A stretch of 64,000 bases of DNA from Acidobacteriota bacterium (GCA_029565065.1 JAKQOW010000011.1:1-64000); one strand, 5' to 3'; positions 16,437-25,010 are shown, counted from the stretch's first letter. Numbers and translations: made by a program. The notes: a model not told the origin generated them from the letters alone.

Positions 16437-16532
16437 CTGACTTGGCGGACAGACACCGGATAACCGGATCCTCGCCACATTGTCCGGTGCCTGTGTTAAA
16501 ATACGCCCTCGCCCCGATAAGGACGCGGAACC

Positions 16533-18992
16533 ATGAACGGGAACCAAACCGATCCGCTCATCGACACCCATCCAGTATCTCCGGCGCCCGCTCCGAGAGA
16601 TCCCGGGCTGGTCCGCCAGCCTGACGGCATTCCGCCGCGCTACGAAGTCCGCCGCCGGTTGGGCAGCGGCAGCTTCGGCGAGGTCTTTTACGCGTGGGAC
16701 CGGCGGCTGGAACGGGCGGTATGCGTCAAGGTGCTGCGCAAGGACGTGCTCGGCGACGGCAAAGGCGACGAGGCGACGCAGCGCTTCCTGCGTGAGGCCC
16801 AGGCCGCGGCGAGGCTCCAGCACCGCCATATCGTCACGGTGCATGACGTCGTGGAACACGACGGCCGCCTGGCCATCATCATGGAGTATGTCGAGGGCGA
16901 GACGCTGCGCGACCTGCTGCAGCGGCGGGGGGCGTTGGATGTACCCACCGCGGTCAGGATCATCGGCCAGATCGGATCGGCGCTGGCCTTCGCCCACGCC
17001 GGCGGCGTCATTCACCGGGATCTCAAACCGGCCAACGTGTTTCTGGCCCAGGACGGCACGGTCAAGCTGGGCGATTTCGGCACCGCCCGGGTCATGGACA
17101 AAGCGACGCTGACCCACAGCGACTCGCTCATTGGCACGCCCGCCTACATGGCGCCCGAGATGATCCGCGGCGAGTCCGTCGATGGCCGGACCGATATCTA
17201 CGCCCTCGGCTGCATGGCCTACGAGATGATCGCCGGTCAGCGGCCCTTCACCGATCCCAACCTGGTGACCGTGCTGTTCCAGGTGATGCACGAGGCGCCG
17301 CCCTCGCTGCGCCAGCGGGTGCCGGATGTGCCGGCGTGGCTCGATGCCGCCGTCGCCAAAGCCATGGCCAAGTCGCCGGCGGACCGACACCAGCGGGTCG
17401 AGGCGCTGTTGGCCGATCTCGGGGCGGAGATCCCCACGGCCGGCGCGGGCATCCGGCCATTGGTCCCGCCGCGCGCCCGGTGGAAATGGGCGCTTGCGGC
17501 GGCGGCGGCGGTGGTGGCGGCGATCGCGGTCTGGTGGTTTTTCTGGTCCGGGGCGCCCCGGCCGGTTGCGGTCGCCATCATGCCGTTCGTCAATGAGACG
17601 GGACAATCCGAGTTCAACTTCGTCACCCAGGGTCTCGCGGCCGAATTGGCCCGGCTCTATCCGGCGAGCGGCGCTGTGAGCATGGTGCCCATCGGGGACC
17701 TGGCGCAAGGCCCGGTCCGGCCGGAAGAGGTGTTAAAGGCCAGCCGGGCCCGCGGGGCGGATTTCATCCAGTCAGGGCGGCTGCTGACGCGCGCCGGTGC
17801 GATCGAATTGGAGTACCGCCTGATGAGCACGACGGGGAGCCGGTTGTGGACGGATCGCATCCCGTTGTCGGCCGGGAACCTCCAAACCATGGTGCGGCAG
17901 GTGTACCGCCAGAACATGACCTGGCTGAATGTGCCGCCGGCGGATCCGGAGATGGAGATCAACCCGACGGCGTATGAGCTTTACCTCAAGGGCGTCGGCA
18001 AGATTCAGGACATGAGCCAAGGGGAAGCGGGCGCGTTTGCCGAAGCCAAGGCATTTATGGAGCGGGGTCTGCAGATCGAGCCGTCGGTGATCCTGTATGC
18101 CGGCCTGGCGGAGCTGCACTTCCAGGCAGTCAACACCTGGAACTCGCTGGAACCCGAGAGCCTGTCGTACAGCCGCTATTACCTGGAGAAGGGCCAGGCA
18201 CTCCAGCCGGATTACGGCCCGCTGCTCCGGTTGAGTGTCCTGCTGGACATCCAGCAGGGCCGGATGGAAGAGGCGATGCAGACGCTGGCGGAACAGTTCC
18301 GGGCCGACCGGCTGGAGCTGATGCAGTTCAACCAGGCGGCGACCATCTTCCGCCTCAACGGCGACCATGAAGCCGCAACCGCCCTGATCCGGTACGCGCT
18401 GAGCCTGTATCCCGACCACGATTTCATCAGGCTCAGTCTGGTCCGGAATCTCACCCAGGCGGGACAGATGACCGAAGCCCGGAAGATGCTCGAAAAGCTG
18501 CTGCGGGACTCGCCCCAATACTACTTTGTGCGGTTGGAATATATCCGCCTGGCCATGATCTCGGGTGACATCGGGACGGCGGACCGGCTTGTCAAGAACA
18601 TGCCGGAGCTGCTGCCGAGCCGGGCCATCCGCCACCAGGTCGCGTGCCTTCAGGGAAACTGCGCCCCGTTTGACCCGAGCGAGCGTTTTCGCCGCGTCGC
18701 CCAGCTCGATTACGACCTGTCGCTGCTCATGGCCGAGTGTTTTTCGCTGAGCGGCCAGACCGATGAAGCCATGAAGTTCATGCGACAGACCATCGACATC
18801 GGTTTCACCGACTGGAGCTACTTCGACCGGAATCCCCTGTTGGCCAACGTTCGCCGGGCACCTGGATACATGTCGCTTCGGCAGCAGGGATTGGTCAACC
18901 AACGGGAGCGCCGTCTGCGGGAGCGGGCGTTGATTCAGCCGGTGCTGGATCGGTACCAGATCGCCCTGCCCCCGGCGACAGCCCTCAACTGA
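16533..18992 (+). CDS. Receptor-type Ser/Thr protein kinase with TPR ectodomain
   Basis: An 819-residue Hanks-type kinase. The kinase domain (36-300) has the glycine loop LGSGSFGEV, Lys66, HRDLKPAN with Asp163, DFG at 181-183 and APE at 207-209, all intact. One transmembrane helix spans about 317-338. Outside, a TolB/FlgO-like segment (about 343-450, VAIMPFVNETGQSEFNFVTQGLAAELARL) precedes TPR-like helical repeats (about 460-790). This kinase-TM-TPR architecture is common in Acidobacteriota and myxobacteria. The substrate is unknown. The divergent SpoIIE-type phosphatase makes a reversible-phosphorylation pair plausible. A -10-like TAAAAT is seen at 16497-16502 without a -35. Confidence 0.92.
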   Translation: MNGNQTDPLIDTHPVSPAPAPRDPGLVRQPDGIPPRYEVRRRLGSGSFGEVFYAWDRRLERAVCVKVLRKDVLGDGKGDEATQRFLREAQAAARLQHRHIVTVHDVVEHDGRLAIIMEYVEGETLRDLLQRRGALDVPTAVRIIGQIGSALAFAHAGGVIHRDLKPANVFLAQDGTVKLGDFGTARVMDKATLTHSDSLIGTPAYMAPEMIRGESVDGRTDIYALGCMAYEMIAGQRPFTDPNLVTVLFQVMHEAPPSLRQRVPDVPAWLDAAVAKAMAKSPADRHQRVEALLADLGAEIPTAGAGIRPLVPPRARWKWALAAAAAVVAAIAVWWFFWSGAPRPVAVAIMPFVNETGQSEFNFVTQGLAAELARLYPASGAVSMVPIGDLAQGPVRPEEVLKASRARGADFIQSGRLLTRAGAIELEYRLMSTTGSRLWTDRIPLSAGNLQTMVRQVYRQNMTWLNVPPADPEMEINPTAYELYLKGVGKIQDMSQGEAGAFAEAKAFMERGLQIEPSVILYAGLAELHFQAVNTWNSLEPESLSYSRYYLEKGQALQPDYGPLLRLSVLLDIQQGRMEEAMQTLAEQFRADRLELMQFNQAATIFRLNGDHEAATALIRYALSLYPDHDFIRLSLVRNLTQAGQMTEARKMLEKLLRDSPQYYFVRLEYIRLAMISGDIGTADRLVKNMPELLPSRAIRHQVACLQGNCAPFDPSERFRRVAQLDYDLSLLMAECFSLSGQTDEAMKFMRQTIDIGFTDWSYFDRNPLLANVRRAPGYMSLRQQGLVNQRERRLRERALIQPVLDRYQIALPPATALN

Positions 18993-18996
18993 CGGT

Positions 18997-19776
18997 TCAC
19001 TGGCCGGTGAACACCGCCGGCCGCTTATCCCAGAAGGCGCGGATCCCTTCGGCGTAATCGCCGCTGTCGAAGACCAGCTGGCGCAGGCCCTGGATGTGTT
19101 CAAACATGACGGGGCTCAGCGGATGGGCGGAGGCCAGCAGGCGGACCTGTTCCTTGATGGCGGCGATGCTCAACGGGCTGTTGCGGGCGATCTGCGCCGC
19201 CATCTCGAAGGTGAACCCTTCCAACTGGTCGGCCGGAACCAGGTGGTTCAGCACGCCCAGGTTGCGGGCCTGCTCGGCGGGCATGGGCCGGGCGGTGAAG
19301 AACATCTCCCGGACGATATTGACCGGCAGGATGTTCATGAAGTGCAGGATGCCGGAGGCGTTGTACGGCACACCGATCTTGGCCGGAGTCATGGTGAAAC
19401 TCGCGTTCGGGGCGCCGATCAGGATGTCGCAGCTCATGGCCAGGTCACAGGCGCCGCCCCAGACCGCACCCTCGATCATGGCGATGACCGGAACGGGCAG
19501 GTACTGGATCTTGCGGATGCCGGTGAGCAGGGAGTCGTAATAGCTCAGCGGGTCCCGGCCGGGTTCCGGCAGCTCCCGCACGTCGTGCCCGGCGGACCAC
19601 ACGGCGGCGCCGGGTGCCGCCCGCAGCACGATGGCGCGGGCTTTCTCCGCGTGCAGTTGATCCAGCGCCGCCACGAGCTCGTCGATGAGCGCGCGGCTGA
19701 GCGCGTTGTGCTTCGCCGCGTGGTTCAGGGTGACGGTGCCGATGGCGCCGTCGCGCGCGCACAGCACAAGAGCCAT
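18997..19776 (-). CDS. scpB: Methylmalonyl-CoA decarboxylase (crotonase family)
   Basis: A 259-residue crotonase-fold enzyme. From memory it matches Escherichia coli ScpB/YgfG (261 aa) along its whole length: SAGHDVRELPEPGRDPLSYYDSL, IEGAVWGGACDLAMSCDILI, MTPAKIGVPYN, and the C-terminal MFEHIQGLRQLVFDSGDYAEGIRAFWDKRPAVF. ScpB decarboxylates (R)-methylmalonyl-CoA to propionyl-CoA. The usual partners (methylmalonyl-CoA mutase, propionyl-CoA:succinate CoA transferase) are not nearby. GGAGG precedes the chosen ATG; a longer in-frame start is rejected. It converges on the kinase gene with only 4 bp between the stop codons. Confidence 0.85.
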   Translation of the reverse strand: MALVLCARDGAIGTVTLNHAAKHNALSRALIDELVAALDQLHAEKARAIVLRAAPGAAVWSAGHDVRELPEPGRDPLSYYDSLLTGIRKIQYLPVPVIAMIEGAVWGGACDLAMSCDILIGAPNASFTMTPAKIGVPYNASGILHFMNILPVNIVREMFFTARPMPAEQARNLGVLNHLVPADQLEGFTFEMAAQIARNSPLSIAAIKEQVRLLASAHPLSPVMFEHIQGLRQLVFDSGDYAEGIRAFWDKRPAVFTGQ

Positions 19777-19848
19777 GATGACCTCCGGGGCGGACAGGTT
19801 GACCGGTCTCCCGGATTCCACGAGAACGATTCGGGGATCCGTGGCTGC

Positions 19849-19877
19849 ATCTTAGACGACTGGCCGAAAATTGGCAA
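19849..19877 (-). promoter_or_regulatory. Candidate promoter for scpB
   Basis: On the minus strand, TTGCCA (19872-19877), 17 bp, TAAGAT (19849-19854), with a leader of about 65 nt. Confidence 0.55.
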
Positions 19878-19907
19878 CGGCCGATTCCGGCAACCGGTGG
19901 GAATGTT

Positions 19908-19936
19908 TTGACGGTCGGGCCGGACGGCGTGATACT
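19908..19936 (+). promoter_or_regulatory. Candidate promoter for the VanX-like gene
   Basis: TTGACG (19908-19913), 17 bp, GATACT (19931-19936). This places the start site near 19943 and argues against start codons upstream of it. Confidence 0.55.
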
Positions 19937-19970
19937 GATGCGCATAGTCTATTCCGTCGGATGCGCCGCC

Positions 19971-20750
19971 ATGACCAAGAGACGCGCTGAGCACTCCGGG
20001 CTCCATCGGGCCGCCGTCTGGACGGCCGGATTGGTCCTGGTGGCGATCGGGTGCGCCGGCCGGTCCGCCCACCCACCCGAGTTCCGGATCCAGCCCGTCC
20101 GCCCCCGTGCCATCCTACTGGTCGAATCTCGGGATCAATCGCCGCCACCCGAAGCGGGCGACTTCCGCCCCGCCGAACTGGTGGACGTAACGGCGCTGAA
20201 TCCGGCCATCCAGTTGGAGATCCGGTACGCGACGGATCGGAACTTCCTCGGAGTTCCCGTCTACGAGCAGGCGCGGGCGCTGCTGCAGCGTCCGGCCGCC
20301 GAGGCGCTGGCGCGGGTGCAGCGCGGCCTGGCGTCCCGGGGGTTGGGCCTGCTGGTCTACGACGCCTATCGGCCGTGGTCGGTGACGTGGGTCTTCTGGG
20401 AGGCGACGTCGCCGGAGCTGCGCCGGTATGTGGCCGATCCCGCCCAGGGGTCCCGCCACAACCGCGGCTGTGCGGTGGACGTGACCCTGATCCGGCTGGC
20501 CACGGGCGAAGCGGTGCCCATGCCCAGCGGCTATGACGAGATGACCCCGCGGGCTCACGTCGATTACCGGGGCGGACCGGCGCAGCCGCGGCGGATGCGC
20601 GCGGTGCTCCGGCAGGCCATGGCTGCCGAAGGCTTTGAAGTCTACCCTTACGAGTGGTGGCATTTTGACTACCGCGACTGGCGGCGTTATGCCATCGCCA
20701 ACATTCCTTTCGACCGGATCGCGCCGCCCGATCCGGCCGGTCAGCCGTGA
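19971..20750 (+). CDS. D-Ala-D-Ala dipeptidase (VanX/DdpX-like, M15D), lipoprotein
   Basis: A 259-residue zinc dipeptidase. SRHNRGCAVD supplies His163 and Asp170, and YEWWHFDY supplies Glu228 and His231. The spacing (7 and 3) equals that of VanX His116/Asp123 and Glu181/His184, and Arg134 in DAYRP matches the VanX transition-state arginine. The N-terminus is a lipoprotein-like signal with Cys28, so it should act in the periplasm on D-Ala-D-Ala dipeptides from peptidoglycan turnover. No vanHA-type genes are adjacent, so recycling is more likely than glycopeptide resistance. A 43-bp gap suggests cotranscription with the ferredoxin-like gene. Confidence 0.88.
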   Translation: MTKRRAEHSGLHRAAVWTAGLVLVAIGCAGRSAHPPEFRIQPVRPRAILLVESRDQSPPPEAGDFRPAELVDVTALNPAIQLEIRYATDRNFLGVPVYEQARALLQRPAAEALARVQRGLASRGLGLLVYDAYRPWSVTWVFWEATSPELRRYVADPAQGSRHNRGCAVDVTLIRLATGEAVPMPSGYDEMTPRAHVDYRGGPAQPRRMRAVLRQAMAAEGFEVYPYEWWHFDYRDWRRYAIANIPFDRIAPPDPAGQP

Positions 20751-20793
20751 CGGGGAGCCGAATCGCCGACCCGCCGACGGCAGGAGGGCATCC

Positions 20794-21645
20794 ATGTGTG
20801 AGTTCTGCCTCAAGCACGGCGAAGGCCGCAAATGGTACCTTGAAGCGGCCAATTACTCCGAGGATCTGCTCGCGGACGTGCGGCGCCGCCGATTCATCGA
20901 GTCGTTCGCCACGGATCTGGAAGGGATGACGCGCGACACCGCCCGGATGGAGGATCTTGATCGGCTGCCCGCCATATTCCGCGCGCTGGTGCGGCGCTGG
21001 AGCGGGCGACGGATGCGCACATACCATTTCGGCCAGGTGGTGCCCATCGAAGATGTGGTCCGGATCTTCGAACTGGTCAACTCGGTGGTCCGCGTCAGCT
21101 GCATCTGCCGGCAGGTGACCCTGGGCCGGGAGAAACGGTACTGCTACGGGGTCAGCATGGGACCGAACGGCGGTCGTTTTGCTGAAATCATCAAGGGTCT
21201 GGACGGAAGCTTCTACGCCGGGCCGGACCGCGCCGGCGTGGAGAGCGTGGAAAAAACCGAAGCTCTGGCCGCCATCCGGGAACTGGAGCACGAGGGGCTG
21301 TGCCACACCGTCTGGACGTTCGTCACACCCTTCATCGCCGGCCTCTGCAACTGTGACCGGGCGGACTGCCTGGCGCTCAAGGCCAGTGTGGGGCACCGCA
21401 TCCCCATCCTGTTCCGGGCGGAGTATGTCGCGAATATCGACGCGTCAGCCTGCACCGGTTGCCGGCAGTGCCTGCGCCTGTGTCCGTTCGGCGCGCTGGC
21501 ATACAGCGCCGGGACCGGCAGGACGGAAGTGGATGCGCGGCAGTGCTTCGGGTGCGGCATCTGTCGGGCCGAGTGTGCGGCAGGGGCGATCCGGCTGCGG
21601 GACCGCCGCGAAGTGCCCGCCGCCGCCCGTCTCTGGACGGTGTGA
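20794..21645 (+). CDS. 4Fe-4S ferredoxin-domain protein of unknown role
   Basis: A 283-residue cysteine-rich protein. The C-terminus has two classical clusters: C220-x2-C-x2-C-x3-C230-P and C251-x2-C-x2-C-x3-C261. Other cysteine groups are MCEFC at the start, SCICR (103-105) with C117, and C185-x-C187-x4-C192, enough for one or two further metal sites. There are no membrane segments. The N-terminal two thirds are not a family I can name; the layout is like small electron-carrier or redox-sensor proteins. Start fixed by a perfect AGGAGG (20782-20787). Confidence 0.8.
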   Translation: MCEFCLKHGEGRKWYLEAANYSEDLLADVRRRRFIESFATDLEGMTRDTARMEDLDRLPAIFRALVRRWSGRRMRTYHFGQVVPIEDVVRIFELVNSVVRVSCICRQVTLGREKRYCYGVSMGPNGGRFAEIIKGLDGSFYAGPDRAGVESVEKTEALAAIRELEHEGLCHTVWTFVTPFIAGLCNCDRADCLALKASVGHRIPILFRAEYVANIDASACTGCRQCLRLCPFGALAYSAGTGRTEVDARQCFGCGICRAECAAGAIRLRDRREVPAAARLWTV

Positions 21646-21705
21646 CGGCGGTTGTCCGACCGACGCGCGCCTGGAGGCCGCCACGCCGGCCATGGTCGGC
21701 CGCTA

Positions 21706-21819
21706 CTACTCGCGGTGGCCGGTTTGACGGGCGAAATGGCGGTACAGCAGCCACGTGATCAGGAACGAAAACGTGAGCACCGCTCCGGGCACCACGATGC
21801 CGAACCAAAAATCAGTCAT
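21706..21819 (-). CDS. 37-residue single-span membrane protein, symporter-associated
   Basis: A small ORF encoding a peptide that starts MTDFWFGIVVPG and contains one hydrophobic helix (about residues 5-26) followed by a basic tail ending HRE. A perfect AGGAGGG Shine-Dalgarno precedes the ATG. The start codon overlaps the stop of the preceding gene as ATGA, so it is translationally coupled to it. It is the last gene of the SSS symporter operon. Small single-span proteins coupled to SSS transporters are known as accessory subunits in other bacteria; that role here is inferred from position. Confidence 0.8.
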   Translation of the reverse strand: MTDFWFGIVVPGAVLTFSFLITWLLYRHFARQTGHRE

Positions 21820-21953
21820 CGGTCGCCCTCCTTTGTGTCGCCGGAGCGGCCGCGGTTGCGCTTGCGGTACGCGTACCAGGCCAGGATCAGGCCGGCGAAC
21901 GAGGTGACGTACGCCAGCGACATCCCCATCAGCATTTTCAATCCTTCGTTCAT
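21816..21953 (-). CDS. 45-residue single-span membrane protein, symporter-associated
   Basis: The peptide starts MNEGLKMLMGMSLAYV, has one helix (about 9-28) and a strongly basic then mixed-charge tail (RKRNRGRSGDTKEGDR), giving an N-out/C-in prediction. GGAGG lies 7 nt upstream. It overlaps the gene before it and the gene after it by 4 bp (ATGA). Its order in the symporter operon is third of four. No family recognised. Confidence 0.8.
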   Translation of the reverse strand: MNEGLKMLMGMSLAYVTSFAGLILAWYAYRKRNRGRSGDTKEGDR

Positions 21954-22246
21954 GGCACGTCCTCCCACTTGACCTTCCGCTCGAGCTCTTCGAGGTAGGC
22001 CTTCTGCTTCTTCTCGTATGCGTCCGATATGGTGGACAGCTTGGGATTGATGATCCAGTACATTCCCAGTGTCAGGGCCAACCCGGCGGCAAGAATGATA
22101 TAACCCAGCGGCATCAACAGGATACTGAGCGCCGTGCCCACCATCAACGCGGCATAGGCGAGCGGTGAAAGCACGATCGCGATCCAGTCCTCGCGGGTCC
22201 ACTCGTCGGCGTCCTTTGGATTCCAGTTGCGGCGAATCAGAGCCAT
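21950..22246 (-). CDS. 98-residue two-span membrane protein, symporter-associated
   Basis: It has an amphipathic N-terminus (NPKDADEWTREDWIAIVLSP), a long hydrophobic region for two membrane helices (about 20-66), and a charged C-terminal helix (AYEKKQKAYLEELERKVKWEDV). It lies 12 bp after the SSS symporter stop and overlaps the next gene by 4 bp. It differs from the DUF485 and DUF4212 small subunits I know from acetate- and sugar-type symporters, so it may be another accessory family. Confidence 0.82.
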   Translation of the reverse strand: MALIRRNWNPKDADEWTREDWIAIVLSPLAYAALMVGTALSILLMPLGYIILAAGLALTLGMYWIINPKLSTISDAYEKKQKAYLEELERKVKWEDVP

Positions 22247-22258
22247 AAATCCACCTCC

Positions 22259-23824
22259 TCAAAGCAGGCCGAGCTTTTCGGCTTCGCGCCGGACGGGGCC
22301 CCACCAGCCGATGGGGCGGGACATCGCATAGTACTTGACCAGGTGTTTCATGTCCTCGGGCTTGGTCAGGAACGTCACCGGCAGATAGACCAGCGCCCCC
22401 AGCACCATGAGCAGCCAGAACTGCTGGTAATCCTTGAGCGCGGGGATGACGCCGAACGCCGGCAGCACCCAGACCACGAGCCAGGACAGGATCAGGTTGG
22501 CGATCCAGGACGCCAGATAGGCCCAGCCGTTGAACCGCCACCAGACCACCTGGAGGATGTTGGGCAGCCACACGCCGGCCGCCATGATCCACAGGGCGAA
22601 GATCAGCCACTCGGTGATGTTTTCCATGATGGAGCCGAAGACGAAGGAGCCCAGCAGCAGCAGCAGCGTGGACAGCCGACCCACCCACACGAGCTGGCGC
22701 TCGCTCGCCTCGGGCCGCAGGTAATGGTGGTACAGGTCGCGGGTCATGTACACCGCCCCCAGGTTCAGGTGGGTGGAGATGGTGGAGATGTGGATGGCCA
22801 CGATGGCGGCGAAGAAGAATCCCAGCATGCCGGCCGGCAGGGTGTCGAAACCCAGTCGGAACCACGCCATCTCGTAGTCCTTGACCTCGGTCAGGTTGGG
22901 GTACAGCACGAAGAAGCCCAGCACGGCCGCGCCCCAGATGGCGTTGCGGATCAGCACCAGGGCCGTGCCGCTCCAGATGCACCAGGCGGCGTCCTTGACC
23001 GTCCGGGCGGACTGGATCCGCTGGGCCTCGGCGTACCAGTCGATGCTGGTGCCCATGCCGAAACCGCCGATCACGGCGATGACCACCATGGTCAGGAACC
23101 AGGCGATGGGGAAATCACCGCCGAACCAGCCGGTGAACGCGAACGGGTTGAGCCGGTGGGCTTGTCCCAGCGCCTCCAGCTTGGCCACAATCGCCGTCGG
23201 GCCGCCGGCGTGGGCGATGCCCCAGAACGAGACGATCAGGATGGCGATGAAAGCGATGACCCCCTGCTGAAAATCAGCCATCACCACGCCCCAGTAGCCG
23301 GCGGCCAGCACATAGACGGCGCATGCCGCCGAGAAGGCGGTCAGGCCGATGAACGGGTGCCAGCCGAACAGGTAGTGGCAGACCTTGCCCATGGCGATGC
23401 CCACCCAGCCCAGGATGAACATGTTCATGAACACCTGCCAGCCGGCGGTCCAGCCCCGGAGCAGGTGGGAGGGGAGGCCGCCGAACCGGAGTGTCTGCCA
23501 CTCGGCCTGGGTATAGGCCAGCGACCGGCGGAAGATCCGAGCTGAAACGAATGCGCTGATGGCGCACCAGGCCGAGAAGAAGGTGTACCAGAGCCCGGCC
23601 AGACCGTGCTTGTAGATGACGCCGGACACCCACATGGGCGTGTCGGTGGCGGTGTGGGTGGCGTACACCGAGGATGCCGGCAACCACCACGGCAGGCCGC
23701 GGCCGGCGAGGAAAAAATCCGCCTCGGACCGCTTGCCCAAGCGGTAGAACAGGACGCCGCTGCCCACCATCAGCACCATGAAGGCGACGATCCAGAACCA
23801 GTCCAGAAAGCTCAACTCAACCAT
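22259..23824 (-). CDS. Sodium:solute symporter (SSS family)
   Basis: A 521-residue transporter with about 13 hydrophobic segments of the LeuT-fold SSS family. The signature region includes ADFFLAGRGLPWWLPASSVYATHTATDTPMW and the TM8/sodium-site stretch HISTISTHLNLGAVYMTRDLYHHYL. The start codon is the ATG after GAGGTG; an in-frame extension upstream is rejected. Substrate unknown: SSS members carry sugars, amino acids, nucleosides or organic acids. Three small membrane proteins follow in the same operon. A hairpin lies in its leader at 23859-23878. Confidence 0.92.
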   Translation of the reverse strand: MVELSFLDWFWIVAFMVLMVGSGVLFYRLGKRSEADFFLAGRGLPWWLPASSVYATHTATDTPMWVSGVIYKHGLAGLWYTFFSAWCAISAFVSARIFRRSLAYTQAEWQTLRFGGLPSHLLRGWTAGWQVFMNMFILGWVGIAMGKVCHYLFGWHPFIGLTAFSAACAVYVLAAGYWGVVMADFQQGVIAFIAILIVSFWGIAHAGGPTAIVAKLEALGQAHRLNPFAFTGWFGGDFPIAWFLTMVVIAVIGGFGMGTSIDWYAEAQRIQSARTVKDAAWCIWSGTALVLIRNAIWGAAVLGFFVLYPNLTEVKDYEMAWFRLGFDTLPAGMLGFFFAAIVAIHISTISTHLNLGAVYMTRDLYHHYLRPEASERQLVWVGRLSTLLLLLGSFVFGSIMENITEWLIFALWIMAAGVWLPNILQVVWWRFNGWAYLASWIANLILSWLVVWVLPAFGVIPALKDYQQFWLLMVLGALVYLPVTFLTKPEDMKHLVKYYAMSRPIGWWGPVRREAEKLGLL

Positions 23825-23858
23825 GAACACCTCGTCAGGAGACCGGTTTTGGGACGCC

Positions 23859-23878
23859 ATCCGCCGGGTGCGGCGGAT
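23859..23878 (-). other. GC-rich hairpin between asnA and the symporter operon
   Basis: A perfect 8-bp stem (ATCCGCCG at 23859-23866, CGGCGGAT at 23871-23878) with a GGTG loop. It lacks a T-run on the minus strand, so it could be an asnA terminator without U-tract or an mRNA leader structure 35 nt before the symporter start. Confidence 0.45.
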
Positions 23879-23984
23879 CACGCCCGGCTGTCAAATCCAG
23901 CGGTCAGTAGATCGTGCCTAGTTTAAACAGGATCCGGGGAAAAGTAGACGATTATTTTAAGGTTGGGAGAAAACACGCGGCCGG

Positions 23985-25010
23985 TCACAGCAGGCGGATC
24001 TGTTCCCGCCGGCAGCGGTCGAGCACGTGGTCCGGCCAGAGACTGGCCTGGACTTCGCCGATGTGCCGGCGCCGCAGCAGGAACATGCACAGGCGCGACT
24101 GGCCGATTCCGCCGCCGACGCTGTGCGGCAACCGCCCGTCCAGCAGCAGCCGGTGCCAGGGCAGGTTCAAGCGGTCGGGGCATCCGCGGGCGGTGCACTG
24201 ACGGACCAGCGCCTCGGCGTCCACCCGGACACCCATGGAAGACAGCTCAAGCGCCCGTTGCAGCACCGGACTCCAGACGAGAATATCGCCGTTCAAACCG
24301 TGCCGGCCGTCACCGGTTGAAGTGGACCAGTCATCGTAATCCGGGGCCCGGCCGTCGTGGACGCTGCCGTCGGGCAATCGCCCGCCGATCCCCATCAGGA
24401 AGACCGCCTGGTGCTGGCGGCAGGCCAGGTCCTCGCGCTGGCGCGGAGTCAGGTGCGGGTGTTGGCGGCACAGATCCTCGCTGTGGACGAAGGTGATCCG
24501 GTGCGGCAGCAGCGGCGTCATGCCGAGCCGGCGGCACACGGCTCGTTCCGTGCGGCGCATGGCGGCGAAGATGCGCGCCACCGTGTGCTGCAAGGTCGCC
24601 AAGGTGCGGTCTTCGCGGCGGATGACCAGTTCCCAGTCCCACTGGTCCACGTGGACCGAATGGATGGCGCTGGTCAAGTCGCCCTCGTCGGGCCGCAGGG
24701 CGTTCATGTCGCAATAAATGCCGCGGTCTGCCGGCACGCCATACCGGAACAGGGCGTATCGCTTCCATTTGGCCAGCGACTGCACCACCTCGAGATGACG
24801 GTCGCCAAGCTGGGTCGCCTGGAACCGCACCGGGGTTTCCACGCCGTTCAGGTTGTCCTGCAGTCCGGAGTTCCGGTCCACGAACAGGGGACAGGTGACG
24901 CGGGTCAGCCGCAGCGCCTGCGCCAGCGACCGCTGAAAACGGTCCTTGATGAAGAAGATGGCCTGTTCCAATTCCACCAGTTCGGGAGCGGGTGCAAGGA
25001 GTGAGTGCAT
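23985..25010 (-). CDS. asnA: Aspartate-ammonia ligase
   Basis: A 341-residue ammonia-dependent asparagine synthetase of the class II aminoacyl-tRNA synthetase fold (E. coli AsnA is 330 aa). It converts aspartate, ATP and ammonium to asparagine, AMP and pyrophosphate. Recognisable stretches are FIKDRFQRSLAQALRLTRVTCPLFVDRNSGLQDNLNGVE, VVQSLAKWKRYAL, HSVHVDQWDWE, FLMGIGG and the C-terminal LPHSVGGGIGQSRLCMFLLRRRHIGEVQASLWP. It is divergent from asnC, as in E. coli, where AsnC activates asnA. Confidence 0.95.
   Translation of the reverse strand: MHSLLAPAPELVELEQAIFFIKDRFQRSLAQALRLTRVTCPLFVDRNSGLQDNLNGVETPVRFQATQLGDRHLEVVQSLAKWKRYALFRYGVPADRGIYCDMNALRPDEGDLTSAIHSVHVDQWDWELVIRREDRTLATLQHTVARIFAAMRRTERAVCRRLGMTPLLPHRITFVHSEDLCRQHPHLTPRQREDLACRQHQAVFLMGIGGRLPDGSVHDGRAPDYDDWSTSTGDGRHGLNGDILVWSPVLQRALELSSMGVRVDAEALVRQCTARGCPDRLNLPWHRLLLDGRLPHSVGGGIGQSRLCMFLLRRRHIGEVQASLWPDHVLDRCRREQIRLL

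Noticed and set aside
19971..20750. Glycopeptide-resistance (van) locus
   Set aside because: Only the VanX-like dipeptidase is present; no VanH, VanA-type ligase, VanS or VanR is adjacent.
23889..23894. TTGACA on the minus strand as the -35 of the symporter operon
   Set aside because: No -10-like hexamer lies 16-18 bp downstream; the position instead falls in the hairpin.
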